Of a stretch of DNA of 28,219 nt, positions 1 through 6,077 are shown piece by piece. The translations under genes and the position numbers were made by a program. The stretch spans positions 1 through 28,219 of the forward strand of contig JBAYWC010000025.1 in NCBI GenBank assembly GCA_041674265.1, given 5' to 3'. The notes below the pieces were generated by a model. The model saw nothing but the letters and a program-made list of their open reading frames with translations, was not told where the DNA came from and did no database searches. Position 1 is the first letter of the stretch. Every line of letters starts with the position of its first letter. Source of the DNA: QYQL01 sp041674265. Its GTDB lineage: Bacteria > Verrucomicrobiota > Verrucomicrobiia > Chthoniobacterales > Terrimicrobiaceae.

Positions 1-158
1 AGATATAAAACAATACAATCAACAGTTATTTTGATTATTGTGGATATATTACTTGCTACATTTTCGTGTAGTTTCACTGATTTGCAGTCACTTAGAAAAA
101 AATCAGGGGGAAGTTAGGTTAGGAATTCATCGTGTTGTTTCTTCCAGCGCCACCTGGG
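1..158. other. AT-rich stretch without a recognised gene
   Basis: The first roughly 105 bases are strikingly AT-rich compared with the GC-rich remainder, with poly-A/T runs and no credible coding frame. I recognise no RNA gene or promoter that can be tied to a neighbour. Such a composition break can mark an intergenic promoter region of a gene to the left or a foreign-DNA junction, but nothing here decides between them. Confidence 0.4.
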
Positions 159-338
159 TCAGCCCGTGCATTTGGGCACTTGCACGTATGCGCGGACTGA
201 CCCAACGGGTTTCATGATGCGTACAATATCATCTGGCGGGACAACGTTGGATTGGGTATCCGGTACGGTTGAGCATCCCAGGATGAAAACTGATACTAAA
301 GCTGCTGTTGTAAAAAGAACTGCCTTATTTTTTTTCAT
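159..338 (-). CDS. Small predicted lipoprotein
   Basis: 59 residues if started at the ATG at 338, which gives a Lys-rich n-region (MKKNK), a hydrophobic core and a lipobox F-I-L-G-C followed by S-T. This is a typical type II signal peptide with the lipid-modified Cys at about residue 22. The mature part is only about 38 residues, has a second Cys three residues from the end, and matches no family I recognise. An upstream in-frame extension to 428 exists but would overlap the neighbouring antitoxin gene and bury the signal peptide, so I prefer 338. No strong Shine-Dalgarno is visible. Its 3' end lies inside an inverted repeat (GGGTCAG at 156-162 with CTGACCC at 197-203) that could fold in RNA from either strand. 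It is probably an envelope-anchored small protein of unknown role; a chance ORF remains possible. Confidence 0.45.
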   Translation of the reverse strand: MKKNKAVLFTTAALVSVFILGCSTVPDTQSNVVPPDDIVRIMKPVGSVRAYVQVPKCTG

Positions 339-424
339 ATGTTTATTCAAAAACCTCAAAAAACTCGATGATGAAACCGAAGAAAAAATCGCCTCGGGAA
401 AAACCGTCCGGTGGACCGGAAACA

Positions 425-631
425 TCAAAAAACTCGTTCGAGATCGAGTTTGACCGGAAAGTCATCATAATCCGGCAATGGGGCCAATTTCTCTTTCGGC
501 GCGGTGCGGGCGGGCGACAACCGGGCCACCGGCCTGGCATGCTTGGTGATCACGATTTCCTCGCCTCCGGCGAGCCATGCCTCGATTTTCGGAAAATCAT
601 AACGCAAATCGCGCACGGTCGCGGTTTTCAT
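425..631 (-). CDS. Phd/YefM-type antitoxin, apparently orphan
   Basis: 68 residues. The N-terminal half has the Phd/YefM pattern: MKTATVRDLR, then D-F-P-K-I, a G-E-E-I-V-I-T-K-H strand and P-V-A-R-L. This fold binds operator DNA and, through its C-terminal tail, neutralises a cognate toxin. The tail here is short and acidic with aromatic residues (DYDDFPVKLDLERVF), as expected of a toxin-wrapping segment. No toxin gene follows: the next reading frame downstream on this strand is the small lipoprotein. A GC-rich hairpin (TCCGG/CCGGA stem near 409-422) followed on the minus strand by a run of T may end the transcript. It is therefore either a solitary antitoxin or the remnant of a pair whose toxin was lost. 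It is divergent from the vapBC pair. Confidence 0.7.
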   Translation of the reverse strand: MKTATVRDLRYDFPKIEAWLAGGEEIVITKHARPVARLSPARTAPKEKLAPLPDYDDFPVKLDLERVF

Positions 632-724
632 TTCATCGCAATAATGTGATTTTATTGGCCGTCAAGCAGGCTTCCCATGCAGGGACAAAGGCAATTTTTC
701 GGGTTTTTTCAGTTCAGTGCCCGG

Positions 725-758
725 TTGACAAACAACCAATCTGCATCATGATGCAATC
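725..758 (+). promoter_or_regulatory. vapBC promoter with palindromic operator
   Basis: A perfect TTGACA (-35) lies at 725-730 and a weak -10 CATGAT at 747-752, spacing 16. The -10 sits inside a perfect 14-bp palindrome, TGCATCATGATGCA, at 742-755, which ends three bases before the vapB ATG at 759. A palindrome overlapping the core promoter of a toxin-antitoxin operon is the usual autoregulatory operator bound by the antitoxin-toxin complex. The start codon lies about where transcription would begin, so the mRNA may be leaderless. Confidence 0.6.
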
Positions 759-995
759 ATGAGGACGACAATTGACATCAGTGATGCCATCTTGCGGGAC
801 CTGCGGGAGATTTCGCGCCGGGAGCGGCGTGCGTTTCGGGTGGTGGTTCAAGAAACGCTCCAGCGCGGGCTGAGTGCGACGGGACGAGGTTCCGCCCGGC
901 GAAAAGCGCGGATCGAACCCCGCGCGATTGGGGTAAAGCCCGCTTATCGGGGGATGAGCATGAACCAGCTCTACGACGAGTTGGAGTCCCGATGA
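759..995 (+). CDS. vapB: VapB-type ribbon-helix-helix antitoxin
   Basis: 78 residues. The N-terminus (MRTTIDISDAILRDLREISRRERRAF) has the short strand plus two helices of a ribbon-helix-helix DNA-binding domain. The C-terminal half is basic then acidic and ends YDELESR, typical of the toxin-binding tail of VapB antitoxins. Its stop overlaps the start of the following PIN-domain toxin by four bases (ATGA at 992-995), the standard arrangement for translational coupling. It should neutralise the downstream RNase and, together with it, repress the promoter at 725-758. Confidence 0.8.
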   Translation: MRTTIDISDAILRDLREISRRERRAFRVVVQETLQRGLSATGRGSARRKARIEPRAIGVKPAYRGMSMNQLYDELESR

Positions 996-1423
996 TCGTT
1001 CCGGATGCCAATCTTCTGATTTACGCTTACGACACCACCTCTCCCCACCACACCAAGGCAAGAACTTGGTGGGAGGGGATGCTGTCGGGCGATGAGCCGG
1101 TCGGGGTTCCGTGGGTGGTGGTCCTCGCATTCACGCGTCTCGTGACCCATCCTTCCGTCTGCGCCGCACCCATGACGATCCGGCAGGCAAGGAAGCGCGT
1201 GGCCCTCTGGTTTGATCAGCCGCATGTGAGGCTGATTGCGCCGACTCAGGAAACGCTCTTCCTGTTCTTCGAATTTCTGGAGGCTGCGGAACTTGGCGGC
1301 AACCTCTCGACGGATGCCCTCATTGCCTCCCACGCCTTTGAAAACGGGGCTGTCGTCCATACCAACGACCGCGATTTCGACCGTTTTCCTCGCGTCAAGT
1401 GGACCAATCCGATCGGAATGTGA
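992..1423 (+). CDS. vapC: VapC-type PIN-domain toxin (predicted RNase)
   Basis: 143 residues, the usual length for VapC. PIN-domain acidic residues are visible: D5 in the opening strand (MIVPDANLLIYAYD), D108 (NLSTDALIASHA), and D126/D128 in the motif T-N-D-R-D-F-D-R-F. The central segment reads VVVLAFTRL with A where many VapCs have Glu; this Ala form is, to my knowledge, normal for the subfamily with PWVVVLAFxRL. VapC proteins are Mg-dependent ribonucleases that cut tRNA or rRNA and arrest growth when free of antitoxin. It is coupled to vapB by an ATGA overlap. The locus is complete and looks functional. Confidence 0.85.
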   Translation: MIVPDANLLIYAYDTTSPHHTKARTWWEGMLSGDEPVGVPWVVVLAFTRLVTHPSVCAAPMTIRQARKRVALWFDQPHVRLIAPTQETLFLFFEFLEAAELGGNLSTDALIASHAFENGAVVHTNDRDFDRFPRVKWTNPIGM

Positions 1424-1649
1424 CGAACCCCGGGTTGCCCTGAGCGAGTCAGGATTTCCGAAGGGCAGGCGGTTGATACAACCGCCTCCACAACATCCAG
1501 CGAACTCAAAGAGTTGGTGACCGCCTGAGATCTGTCTTGAGCAGGCAGATTGGTTTGTGCAGGTTCTCAGACAGTTGCCGTTCCCCCAATGTCCGGAAGT
1601 CGGATATGGATTGGATTGTTGAGAACGGCGTCGGCCAAGAGCAGGAAAA
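1424..1649. other. Intergenic region with hairpin after vapC
   Basis: No gene. A perfect hairpin, GGCGGTTG (1468-1475), loop ATA, CAACCGCC (1479-1486), lies about 45 bases after the vapC stop and could end or stabilise the toxin-antitoxin transcript, although no U-tract follows. The remaining sequence up to the sbp promoter shows no ORF or RNA element that I recognise. Confidence 0.4.
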
Positions 1650-1684
1650 TTGACACCGAGAAATAACGACTATATTGATCGTTA
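1650..1684 (+). promoter_or_regulatory. sbp promoter with TAACGA-N9-TCGTTA operator
   Basis: A perfect -35 TTGACA at 1650-1655 is followed, 15 bases later, by a -10 TATATT at 1671-1676. The palindrome TAACGA (1664-1669), nine-base spacer, TCGTTA (1679-1684) covers the -10 and ends exactly at the base before the ATG at 1685. A protein bound here would block RNA polymerase, so a repressor is the simplest reading. No Shine-Dalgarno can fit between palindrome and ATG, and the expected transcription start falls at or within a few bases of the ATG, suggesting a leaderless mRNA. The same palindrome with the same spacing recurs at 2722-2742 and 17320-17340. Confidence 0.75.
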
Positions 1685-3601
1685 ATGAAAAAGCCGCTTA
1701 TTCTGTCCGCTTTCCTTCTCTCGTTCATGCCGGAGATGAATGCGGTGGAGATATTGAATGTTTCGTATGATGTGACGCGGGAGTTTTACACGGATTACAA
1801 TGTCGCATTCGCTGCTCACTGGAAGGAGAAGACCGGGGAGGAAATCACAATCCAACAGTCACATGGGGGTTCCAGCAAGCAGGCCCGGGCCGTTCTGGAC
1901 GGCCTTGAGGCGGATGTTGTCACGATGAACCAGGATACGGATGTCAACGTGCTGGCGCGGGATGGGTTGCTTTCAGAGGATTGGAAGAGGTTGCTCCCCG
2001 ACAGCAGTGCGCCTTACACCTCCACGATCGTTTTTCTGGTTCGAAAGGGGAATCCCAAAAGCATCAGGGATTGGAGCGATTTGATTCGCCGTGATGTCTC
2101 GGTGATTATTCCGAACCCGAAGACCTCAGGGAACGGGCGTTACAGCTACTTGGCTGCCTGGGCTTGGGCGAACGGGGAATACTCCGGCGACCTCGCGAGG
2201 GTGAAGGACTTTGTGGCGAAAGTCTTCAAGAATGTCCCCGTGCTGGAAACCGGCGGCCGGGCTGCCACAAACACCTTTGTGCAAAAAGGGATTGGCGATG
2301 TGCTGCTCACCTTCGAGAGCGAAACTCTCCAAATTTCCCGGGTCATCGATCCCGGCAAGTTCGAGATCGTCTATCCGAAGATGAGCATCTCCGCAGACGC
2401 TCCCGTGGCGGTGGTGACCAAGGTCGCGGACAAGCGGGGAACTTCCCGACAGGCATGGGATTATCTGCGCTATCTCTGGTCGGACCAGGGCCAGGCGATT
2501 GTAGCGAAGCATTTTTTCCGTCCCAGATCCCCATCCGTCCTTGCAGCCCACAAGGCGACTTTCCCCACTCTCGAACTGGCGACTGTGGATGCGGTTTTCG
2601 GTGGCTGGGACAAGGCCCAGAAGGAACACTTCGAGGACGGGGGATTCTTCGACCAGATCTACGCTCAAAAAAATTCAAAAAAACTGTTGACGCCCGTTAT
2701 TTGCCCATCTATAGACAGAAATAACGATATAAATAGTCGTTATTCAAATTCGATGACCCGTCCACGGGAGTTGGAGGCAAGCAAACAACAAGCAAAGGAA
2801 AATCGAATGAGAATAAAATCGAAAACATTATTGGCAGCACTGCTCGCGATCGCGGGCCTGGTGCTGGGAACGCCGCCTGCGAAGGCGGTCTTGGTGGATG
2901 ACTGGGTGGCGGGCGATCTGATCATCGGATTTCGAGCCAGTGGAGGGGTGGGAAGTGACACCTCCTACCTGATCAATATCGGGCAACGGACACTGTACAC
3001 CTCGGCGACTTCCGCTTTTGACTTGAGCCTTGGGAACATCGGAGCGGATCTGTCAGCGACATACGGTGCGACATGGTTTGACCGCACGGACTTGCTCTGG
3101 AGCGTGTTCGGAACGACGGAATCCGTGGCTCCGACGCTCTACGCATCGCGTGCCCGGACCAGCCTTGGAACCCAGAGCACTCCCTGGCCTTCCGAGGCAG
3201 ATAGCGGTCTGAGGACAGCCACAAAAAGCGAGATCGTTTCCGTGGCCAGCGCATTCAACCAGCTTGATGCCACGGCGAACAGTTCGCGGGCGGCACTCCA
3301 GGCGAATTCCGGCAATGCGGGGTCCTACAACTGGCAGGTCACGGCAAACTCGGGAACGGACTTCGGAGGCGTGAGCCAGTGGACGAACATCGAAGGCACC
3401 TTCGGCGTTTCGTCCACCAAGGCGCTGGACTATTACTCCGTCTCGGGATCAACGACGTATCGGGGAGTTTTCTCGATCGACAACACCGGGCAGGTTTCCT
3501 TCAACGCCGTTCCGGAACCATCCACCTATGCGCTTCTGGCGATCACGGGAACCGTCTTTATGGTTTTCCTCCGCCGCCGCGCCGCAAAACTGAACGCCTG
3601 A
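1685..3601 (+). CDS. sbp: Sulfate-binding protein (Sbp family) in frame with a PEP-CTERM protein
   Basis: A 638-codon open frame made of two proteins. Residues 1-20 are a signal peptide and about 21-330 are a periplasmic sulfate-binding protein of the Sbp/CysP family: NVSYDVTREFY, the anion-binding QSHGGSSKQARAV, PYTSTIVFLVRKGNP, PNPKTSGNGRYSYLAAW, GDVLLTFESE and the terminal FGGWDKAQKEHFEDGGFFDQIY are all present. Sbp delivers sulfate to the CysTWA transporter, which is not encoded in this window. The mature Sbp part has two Met and no Cys by eye. Family members normally stop right after FDQIY. Here the frame stays open through about 45 linker codons, which contain a promoter and operator, into a second signal peptide at residue 375 and a PEP-CTERM protein. 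Two A7 tracts (2667-2673, 2677-2683) lie just after the Sbp end. A one-base slip in either brings the TGA at 2688-2690 into frame, giving a normal product of about 334 residues. I think two genes are present and the fusion is recent, slippage-resolved or a sequencing artefact. Confidence 0.85.
   Translation: MKKPLILSAFLLSFMPEMNAVEILNVSYDVTREFYTDYNVAFAAHWKEKTGEEITIQQSHGGSSKQARAVLDGLEADVVTMNQDTDVNVLARDGLLSEDWKRLLPDSSAPYTSTIVFLVRKGNPKSIRDWSDLIRRDVSVIIPNPKTSGNGRYSYLAAWAWANGEYSGDLARVKDFVAKVFKNVPVLETGGRAATNTFVQKGIGDVLLTFESETLQISRVIDPGKFEIVYPKMSISADAPVAVVTKVADKRGTSRQAWDYLRYLWSDQGQAIVAKHFFRPRSPSVLAAHKATFPTLELATVDAVFGGWDKAQKEHFEDGGFFDQIYAQKNSKKLLTPVICPSIDRNNDINSRYSNSMTRPRELEASKQQAKENRMRIKSKTLLAALLAIAGLVLGTPPAKAVLVDDWVAGDLIIGFRASGGVGSDTSYLINIGQRTLYTSATSAFDLSLGNIGADLSATYGATWFDRTDLLWSVFGTTESVAPTLYASRARTSLGTQSTPWPSEADSGLRTATKSEIVSVASAFNQLDATANSSRAALQANSGNAGSYNWQVTANSGTDFGGVSQWTNIEGTFGVSSTKALDYYSVSGSTTYRGVFSIDNTGQVSFNAVPEPSTYALLAITGTVFMVFLRRRAAKLNA
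2687..2742 (+). promoter_or_regulatory. Promoter and TAACGA-N9-TCGTTA operator for the PEP-CTERM gene
   Basis: TTGACG at 2687-2692 and TATAGA at 2710-2715 are separated by exactly 17 bases. The predicted start of transcription (about 2722) falls in the left half of the palindrome TAACGA (2722-2727), nine bases, TCGTTA (2737-2742). An alternative -10, TATAAA at 2728-2733, lies in the spacer as at the other copies. The element sits inside the merged sbp reading frame, which is strong evidence that an independent transcription unit begins here. Confidence 0.65.
2807..3601 (+). CDS. PEP-CTERM sorting-domain protein (second half of merged frame)
   Basis: 264 residues from the ATG at 2807, chosen because it is preceded by AAAGGAA at good spacing and begins a clean signal peptide (MRIKSKTLLAALLAIAGLVLG...AKA). 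The secreted domain is Gly/Ser/Thr-rich with a GDLIIGFRASGG opening and an IGADLSATYGATWFDR segment, a style I associate with Verrucomicrobia PEP-CTERM proteins. The C-terminus has the sorting signal VPEPSTYALLAI, a membrane helix and RRRAAK. Such proteins are cut and exported by an exosortase, not seen here, and placed in the extracellular matrix or envelope. The only Met after the initiator lies in the cleaved C-terminal helix and there is no Cys, so the mature protein should contain no sulfur. Its own promoter and operator lie at 2687-2742. The frame upstream is continuous with sbp. The next gene starts 27 bases downstream, so both probably share a transcript. Confidence 0.8.
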   Translation: MRIKSKTLLAALLAIAGLVLGTPPAKAVLVDDWVAGDLIIGFRASGGVGSDTSYLINIGQRTLYTSATSAFDLSLGNIGADLSATYGATWFDRTDLLWSVFGTTESVAPTLYASRARTSLGTQSTPWPSEADSGLRTATKSEIVSVASAFNQLDATANSSRAALQANSGNAGSYNWQVTANSGTDFGGVSQWTNIEGTFGVSSTKALDYYSVSGSTTYRGVFSIDNTGQVSFNAVPEPSTYALLAITGTVFMVFLRRRAAKLNA

Positions 3602-3628
3602 AAAACTCAAATCAACCTATTTAATCAT

Positions 3629-4954
3629 ATGAAATTACTCAAAACACTCGCAATCGGAGCGCTCGCCCTGGCCTCGGCCGGAGCGGTGTCCGCTCAAACC
3701 GTCGTCCGCATTGTAGCCTCCAACGGAGACCGAACGGCCACCCAGACCGCCATCTCGAAGCTGCTCGCTCCGGGATGGACGTATCAGGGGATCAATGGCA
3801 ACACCAGTTCCTCAGGGGATCTGGCCATTGCCACCGGCTCAAATGCCGGTGCATGGAACGGAACCTATGCGGGGAACCCGGTCATCATTAAGGCGACGTA
3901 TGCAGGTGCACTTGCCGGCATTGCCGCGGTGTCCAGCAACCCGAAGATCGACCAGCGTTTCGTTGTCTCCAACGGAACAGGAACCGGTTCGGTGCCGAAT
4001 CCTCTGACAGCAACGAATCTGGGCGTGGATTACGAACTCGGCAAGGCCGACTTTGGATTTTCCACGAATTTCCAGAGCACCTCGCCATTCAACGGCCTGT
4101 TTCAGGGGGTTCAGTATGATGCAGTGATCGAGGAGATTGTTGGCATCTCCCCGCTGGGCTTCTATGCGAGCCCCGGCTTCCCCGGCACCAACATCACCAC
4201 CCAGTTGGCTCAGCAATTGTATAAGTCGGGCAGGTTGACGGCGGACCTCTTCACGGGAAATGTGGCGGATGCCAACAAGACCGTTTGGGCGATTGGGAGA
4301 AACACGGATGCGGGCCAGCGGTTTGGTGCCTACACGGAGATCGGTTTGGGCACCCAATCTCAGGTGACAACATGGCTTCCCTCGATCACCGGACAGACAA
4401 CCACCTCCGGCATCACATATGGCGGAACAGTGAACTCACACCAGCTCTGGCCGGTCGCCACGCAGCCGGGAACATTCGCCGTGCCTCTTGGCTCCGGCGG
4501 CTACAATTCCGGAGCGAACGTCGCTCCTCCGTTGACTGCGACGCTGGGTCCCAGTGCCTACAAAGGAGAATACGTGGATGATGACGATCAAACACAATAT
4601 CTCTACCCGAATGCCACGGCAGGATATTACATCGGCTACCTGACTCCGGGGGATGCCAACAACCGTGTGCTTGGCAACAATGGCGTGGTGCCCGAAGCGA
4701 ATCGCGGAGTGGCTCTCACTTACAACGGGGTGGCATTGACGAACGAAAATGTCAGGTCCGGCCGTTACACCGCCTGGCTCTATAACCGCATCCTCAAGCC
4801 ACAGAGCGGTCTGACGGGCCTCAAATTGACCTTTGCGGATGCGCTTCGCGACCAGATCAAGAACGTTGACGCCCCTGCGGGCGGCGGAATCTTTGACGAT
4901 GCCAGCGTGCTCGTCAAGCGCTACACCGATGGCGGATTCGTCGTGAAGAAATAA
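3629..4954 (+). CDS. Secreted PstS-like (periplasmic-binding-protein-like) protein
   Basis: 441 residues with a clear signal peptide (MKLLKTLAIGALALASAGAVSAQ). The mature start TVVRIVASNGDRTATQTAI resembles the first strand and anion-loop region of PstS-like periplasmic binding proteins, where a Ser/Thr-rich loop at a helix start contacts the ligand. Later segments such as KADFGFSTNFQST and EEIVGISPLGFYASP also fit that fold. The match is by style, not a firm identification, and the family seems common in Verrucomicrobia as stand-alone secreted proteins. The most unusual property is composition: by eye there is not one Met after the initiator and not one Cys in 441 residues. It follows the PEP-CTERM gene by 27 bases with no strong ribosome-binding site, so it should share the sulfur-type operator at 2722-2742. 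No permease or ATPase gene is nearby. It may bind an oxyanion or sulfur ester at the cell surface, or be structural. Confidence 0.5.
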   Translation: MKLLKTLAIGALALASAGAVSAQTVVRIVASNGDRTATQTAISKLLAPGWTYQGINGNTSSSGDLAIATGSNAGAWNGTYAGNPVIIKATYAGALAGIAAVSSNPKIDQRFVVSNGTGTGSVPNPLTATNLGVDYELGKADFGFSTNFQSTSPFNGLFQGVQYDAVIEEIVGISPLGFYASPGFPGTNITTQLAQQLYKSGRLTADLFTGNVADANKTVWAIGRNTDAGQRFGAYTEIGLGTQSQVTTWLPSITGQTTTSGITYGGTVNSHQLWPVATQPGTFAVPLGSGGYNSGANVAPPLTATLGPSAYKGEYVDDDDQTQYLYPNATAGYYIGYLTPGDANNRVLGNNGVVPEANRGVALTYNGVALTNENVRSGRYTAWLYNRILKPQSGLTGLKLTFADALRDQIKNVDAPAGGGIFDDASVLVKRYTDGGFVVKK

Positions 4955-4969
4955 GCGCTACCAAGCTGG

Positions 4970-5040
4970 CAGGTGCCGTGGGGCACCTGTTGGCAACACT
5001 CAAAGGCAGCCAGCGCGGGGTTGATCCCGGCACTGGCTGC
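4970..5040 (+). terminator. Two consecutive stem-loops between secreted-protein genes
   Basis: The first stem is CAGGTGCC (4970-4977) with GGCACCTG (4982-4989) around a GTGG loop. The second is GCAGCCAG (5006-5013) with CTGGCTGC (5033-5040), with a further inner GGGG/CCCG pairing. They begin 16 bases after the upstream stop codon. Neither is followed by a U-tract, so a classic intrinsic terminator is not shown. They may instead be 3'-end stabilisers that set unequal expression of the genes before and after. Confidence 0.4.
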
Positions 5041-5080
5041 AGTGCTGTTCAGACCGAAGCATATTTCAAACAACCAGAAC

Positions 5081-5827
5081 ATGGCTCTCCCGCGCGCAGC
5101 ACTCTTCGTATTATCAACGGTTTCGCTCCCCGGCGCACTGGCTGTAGGGATTGCCATTGGAAGTGGAGTTTCCCGTATCCCGAGCGCCCCATTGGCGAAC
5201 AGGGAAAGCGCCGGTCCTGTCGCCACAAGCGGCCAAGCATCCCTCCCTGATCTCCGCCCTCAATCCTCGCCCGCAAAATCCAATCAGCAAAGCGCGGTGC
5301 CGAGGACGCCATCTTCTTCAGACCCCACAAGCGTTCCGTCTCCGAGGAACGCGGGTGCCATATCAAGCCAGCAAAACAATTTTTCCCCGCAACCATTCCG
5401 GCCGGAAGTGGTTCCAGCCACCCGGTCGGCGGCTCCATCATCGAAGACCGGAGCAGGTTCACCAATCGGGTATTCGCGGGGAGCGGACGTCAATTCCTCC
5501 CCGGCTTCAACGGGCACCATGCCGTCCGGGACATCGCAAGCCGGCGATCAGCAAGCTTCGCCGATCACGGCAGTCAACCCGGATGCACCCGGCAACGCCA
5601 TTTCTTCCGAAGGCCAGACGGTTGCTGTTGAGGGAACCGAGCTGTTGGACGATGGCTCCACCGCTCTCGACTTGGCCGTGAGCCCCGCCGATACCACCAT
5701 GTTGGATGCCAAGGCCGAGGGCAAATGGCCTCGTGGGTTCACCCACGAGGAGCAGCTCTTCCGGGCCAAATGGGGATGGTCGGCATTTGACCAGGCCCAA
5801 AAAATCGCGGCGGAGAGCCGGCCGTAA
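5081..5827 (+). CDS. Membrane-anchored Ser/Pro/Ala-rich low-complexity protein
   Basis: 248 residues from the ATG at 5081, chosen because it opens with one hydrophobic segment (MALPRAALFVLSTVSLPGALAVGIAIGSG) that can be a signal anchor. An earlier in-frame ATG at 4973 lies inside the stem-loop region and would add a Cys/Trp-rich leader out of character with the rest. Residues about 35-170 are low complexity, rich in Ser, Pro, Ala and Gln, with no predicted fold. A short ordered tail follows (PRGFTHEEQLFRAKWGWSAFDQAQKIAAESRP) that looks like a conserved interaction motif. It has no Cys and only two internal Met. The position between the PstS-like gene and the convergent giant exoprotein gene suggests an envelope spacer or accessory factor. 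No family is recognised. Confidence 0.55.
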   Translation: MALPRAALFVLSTVSLPGALAVGIAIGSGVSRIPSAPLANRESAGPVATSGQASLPDLRPQSSPAKSNQQSAVPRTPSSSDPTSVPSPRNAGAISSQQNNFSPQPFRPEVVPATRSAAPSSKTGAGSPIGYSRGADVNSSPASTGTMPSGTSQAGDQQASPITAVNPDAPGNAISSEGQTVAVEGTELLDDGSTALDLAVSPADTTMLDAKAEGKWPRGFTHEEQLFRAKWGWSAFDQAQKIAAESRP

Positions 5828-6077
5828 AGTTGCGCGCTTCACGCCGACGGTTGCCCGGTGGGATGCCGTTCCGGCGGGCAGTGAACCTCCATGTGAGCCC
5901 AATAATTACGGCTCAGAGGGACCTTCGCATTCCCGGTCGTTTCAGAGGGAATGTCCCATGGGAGCCTCGGCGCAATCTTTGCCTGCCTTTGAGGAGCGCC
6001 AGGGAAACTCGCCCGATTCGCGGGATTGAAGGTGCCGCGCGGATCCCGCGTCCTCTCTGTGGTCAGCTTTCGGTTTT
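5828..6077. other. Convergent intergenic region with hairpins
   Basis: No gene recognised between the stop at 5827 (+) and the end of the giant gene (-). It contains a stem CATTCCC (5928-5934) with GGGAATG (5947-5953), extended by GGGA/TCCC outside (5918-5957), and a smaller GAGCC/GGCTC stem just before it. These sit where transcription from both sides must end, and could act as a two-way terminator, but there is no clear U-tract. Confidence 0.35.

Noticed and set aside
339..424. Missing toxin partner for the Phd-type antitoxin
   Set aside because: Searched downstream on the same strand; only about 85 bases before the lipoprotein start and no PIN, RelE or Doc motif in any frame.
1424..1649. 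Possible sulfur-type (SAM) riboswitch before sbp
   Set aside because: The near-consensus promoter at 1650-1676 lies downstream of this region, so the sbp transcript would not include it, and no SAM-motif core is visible.
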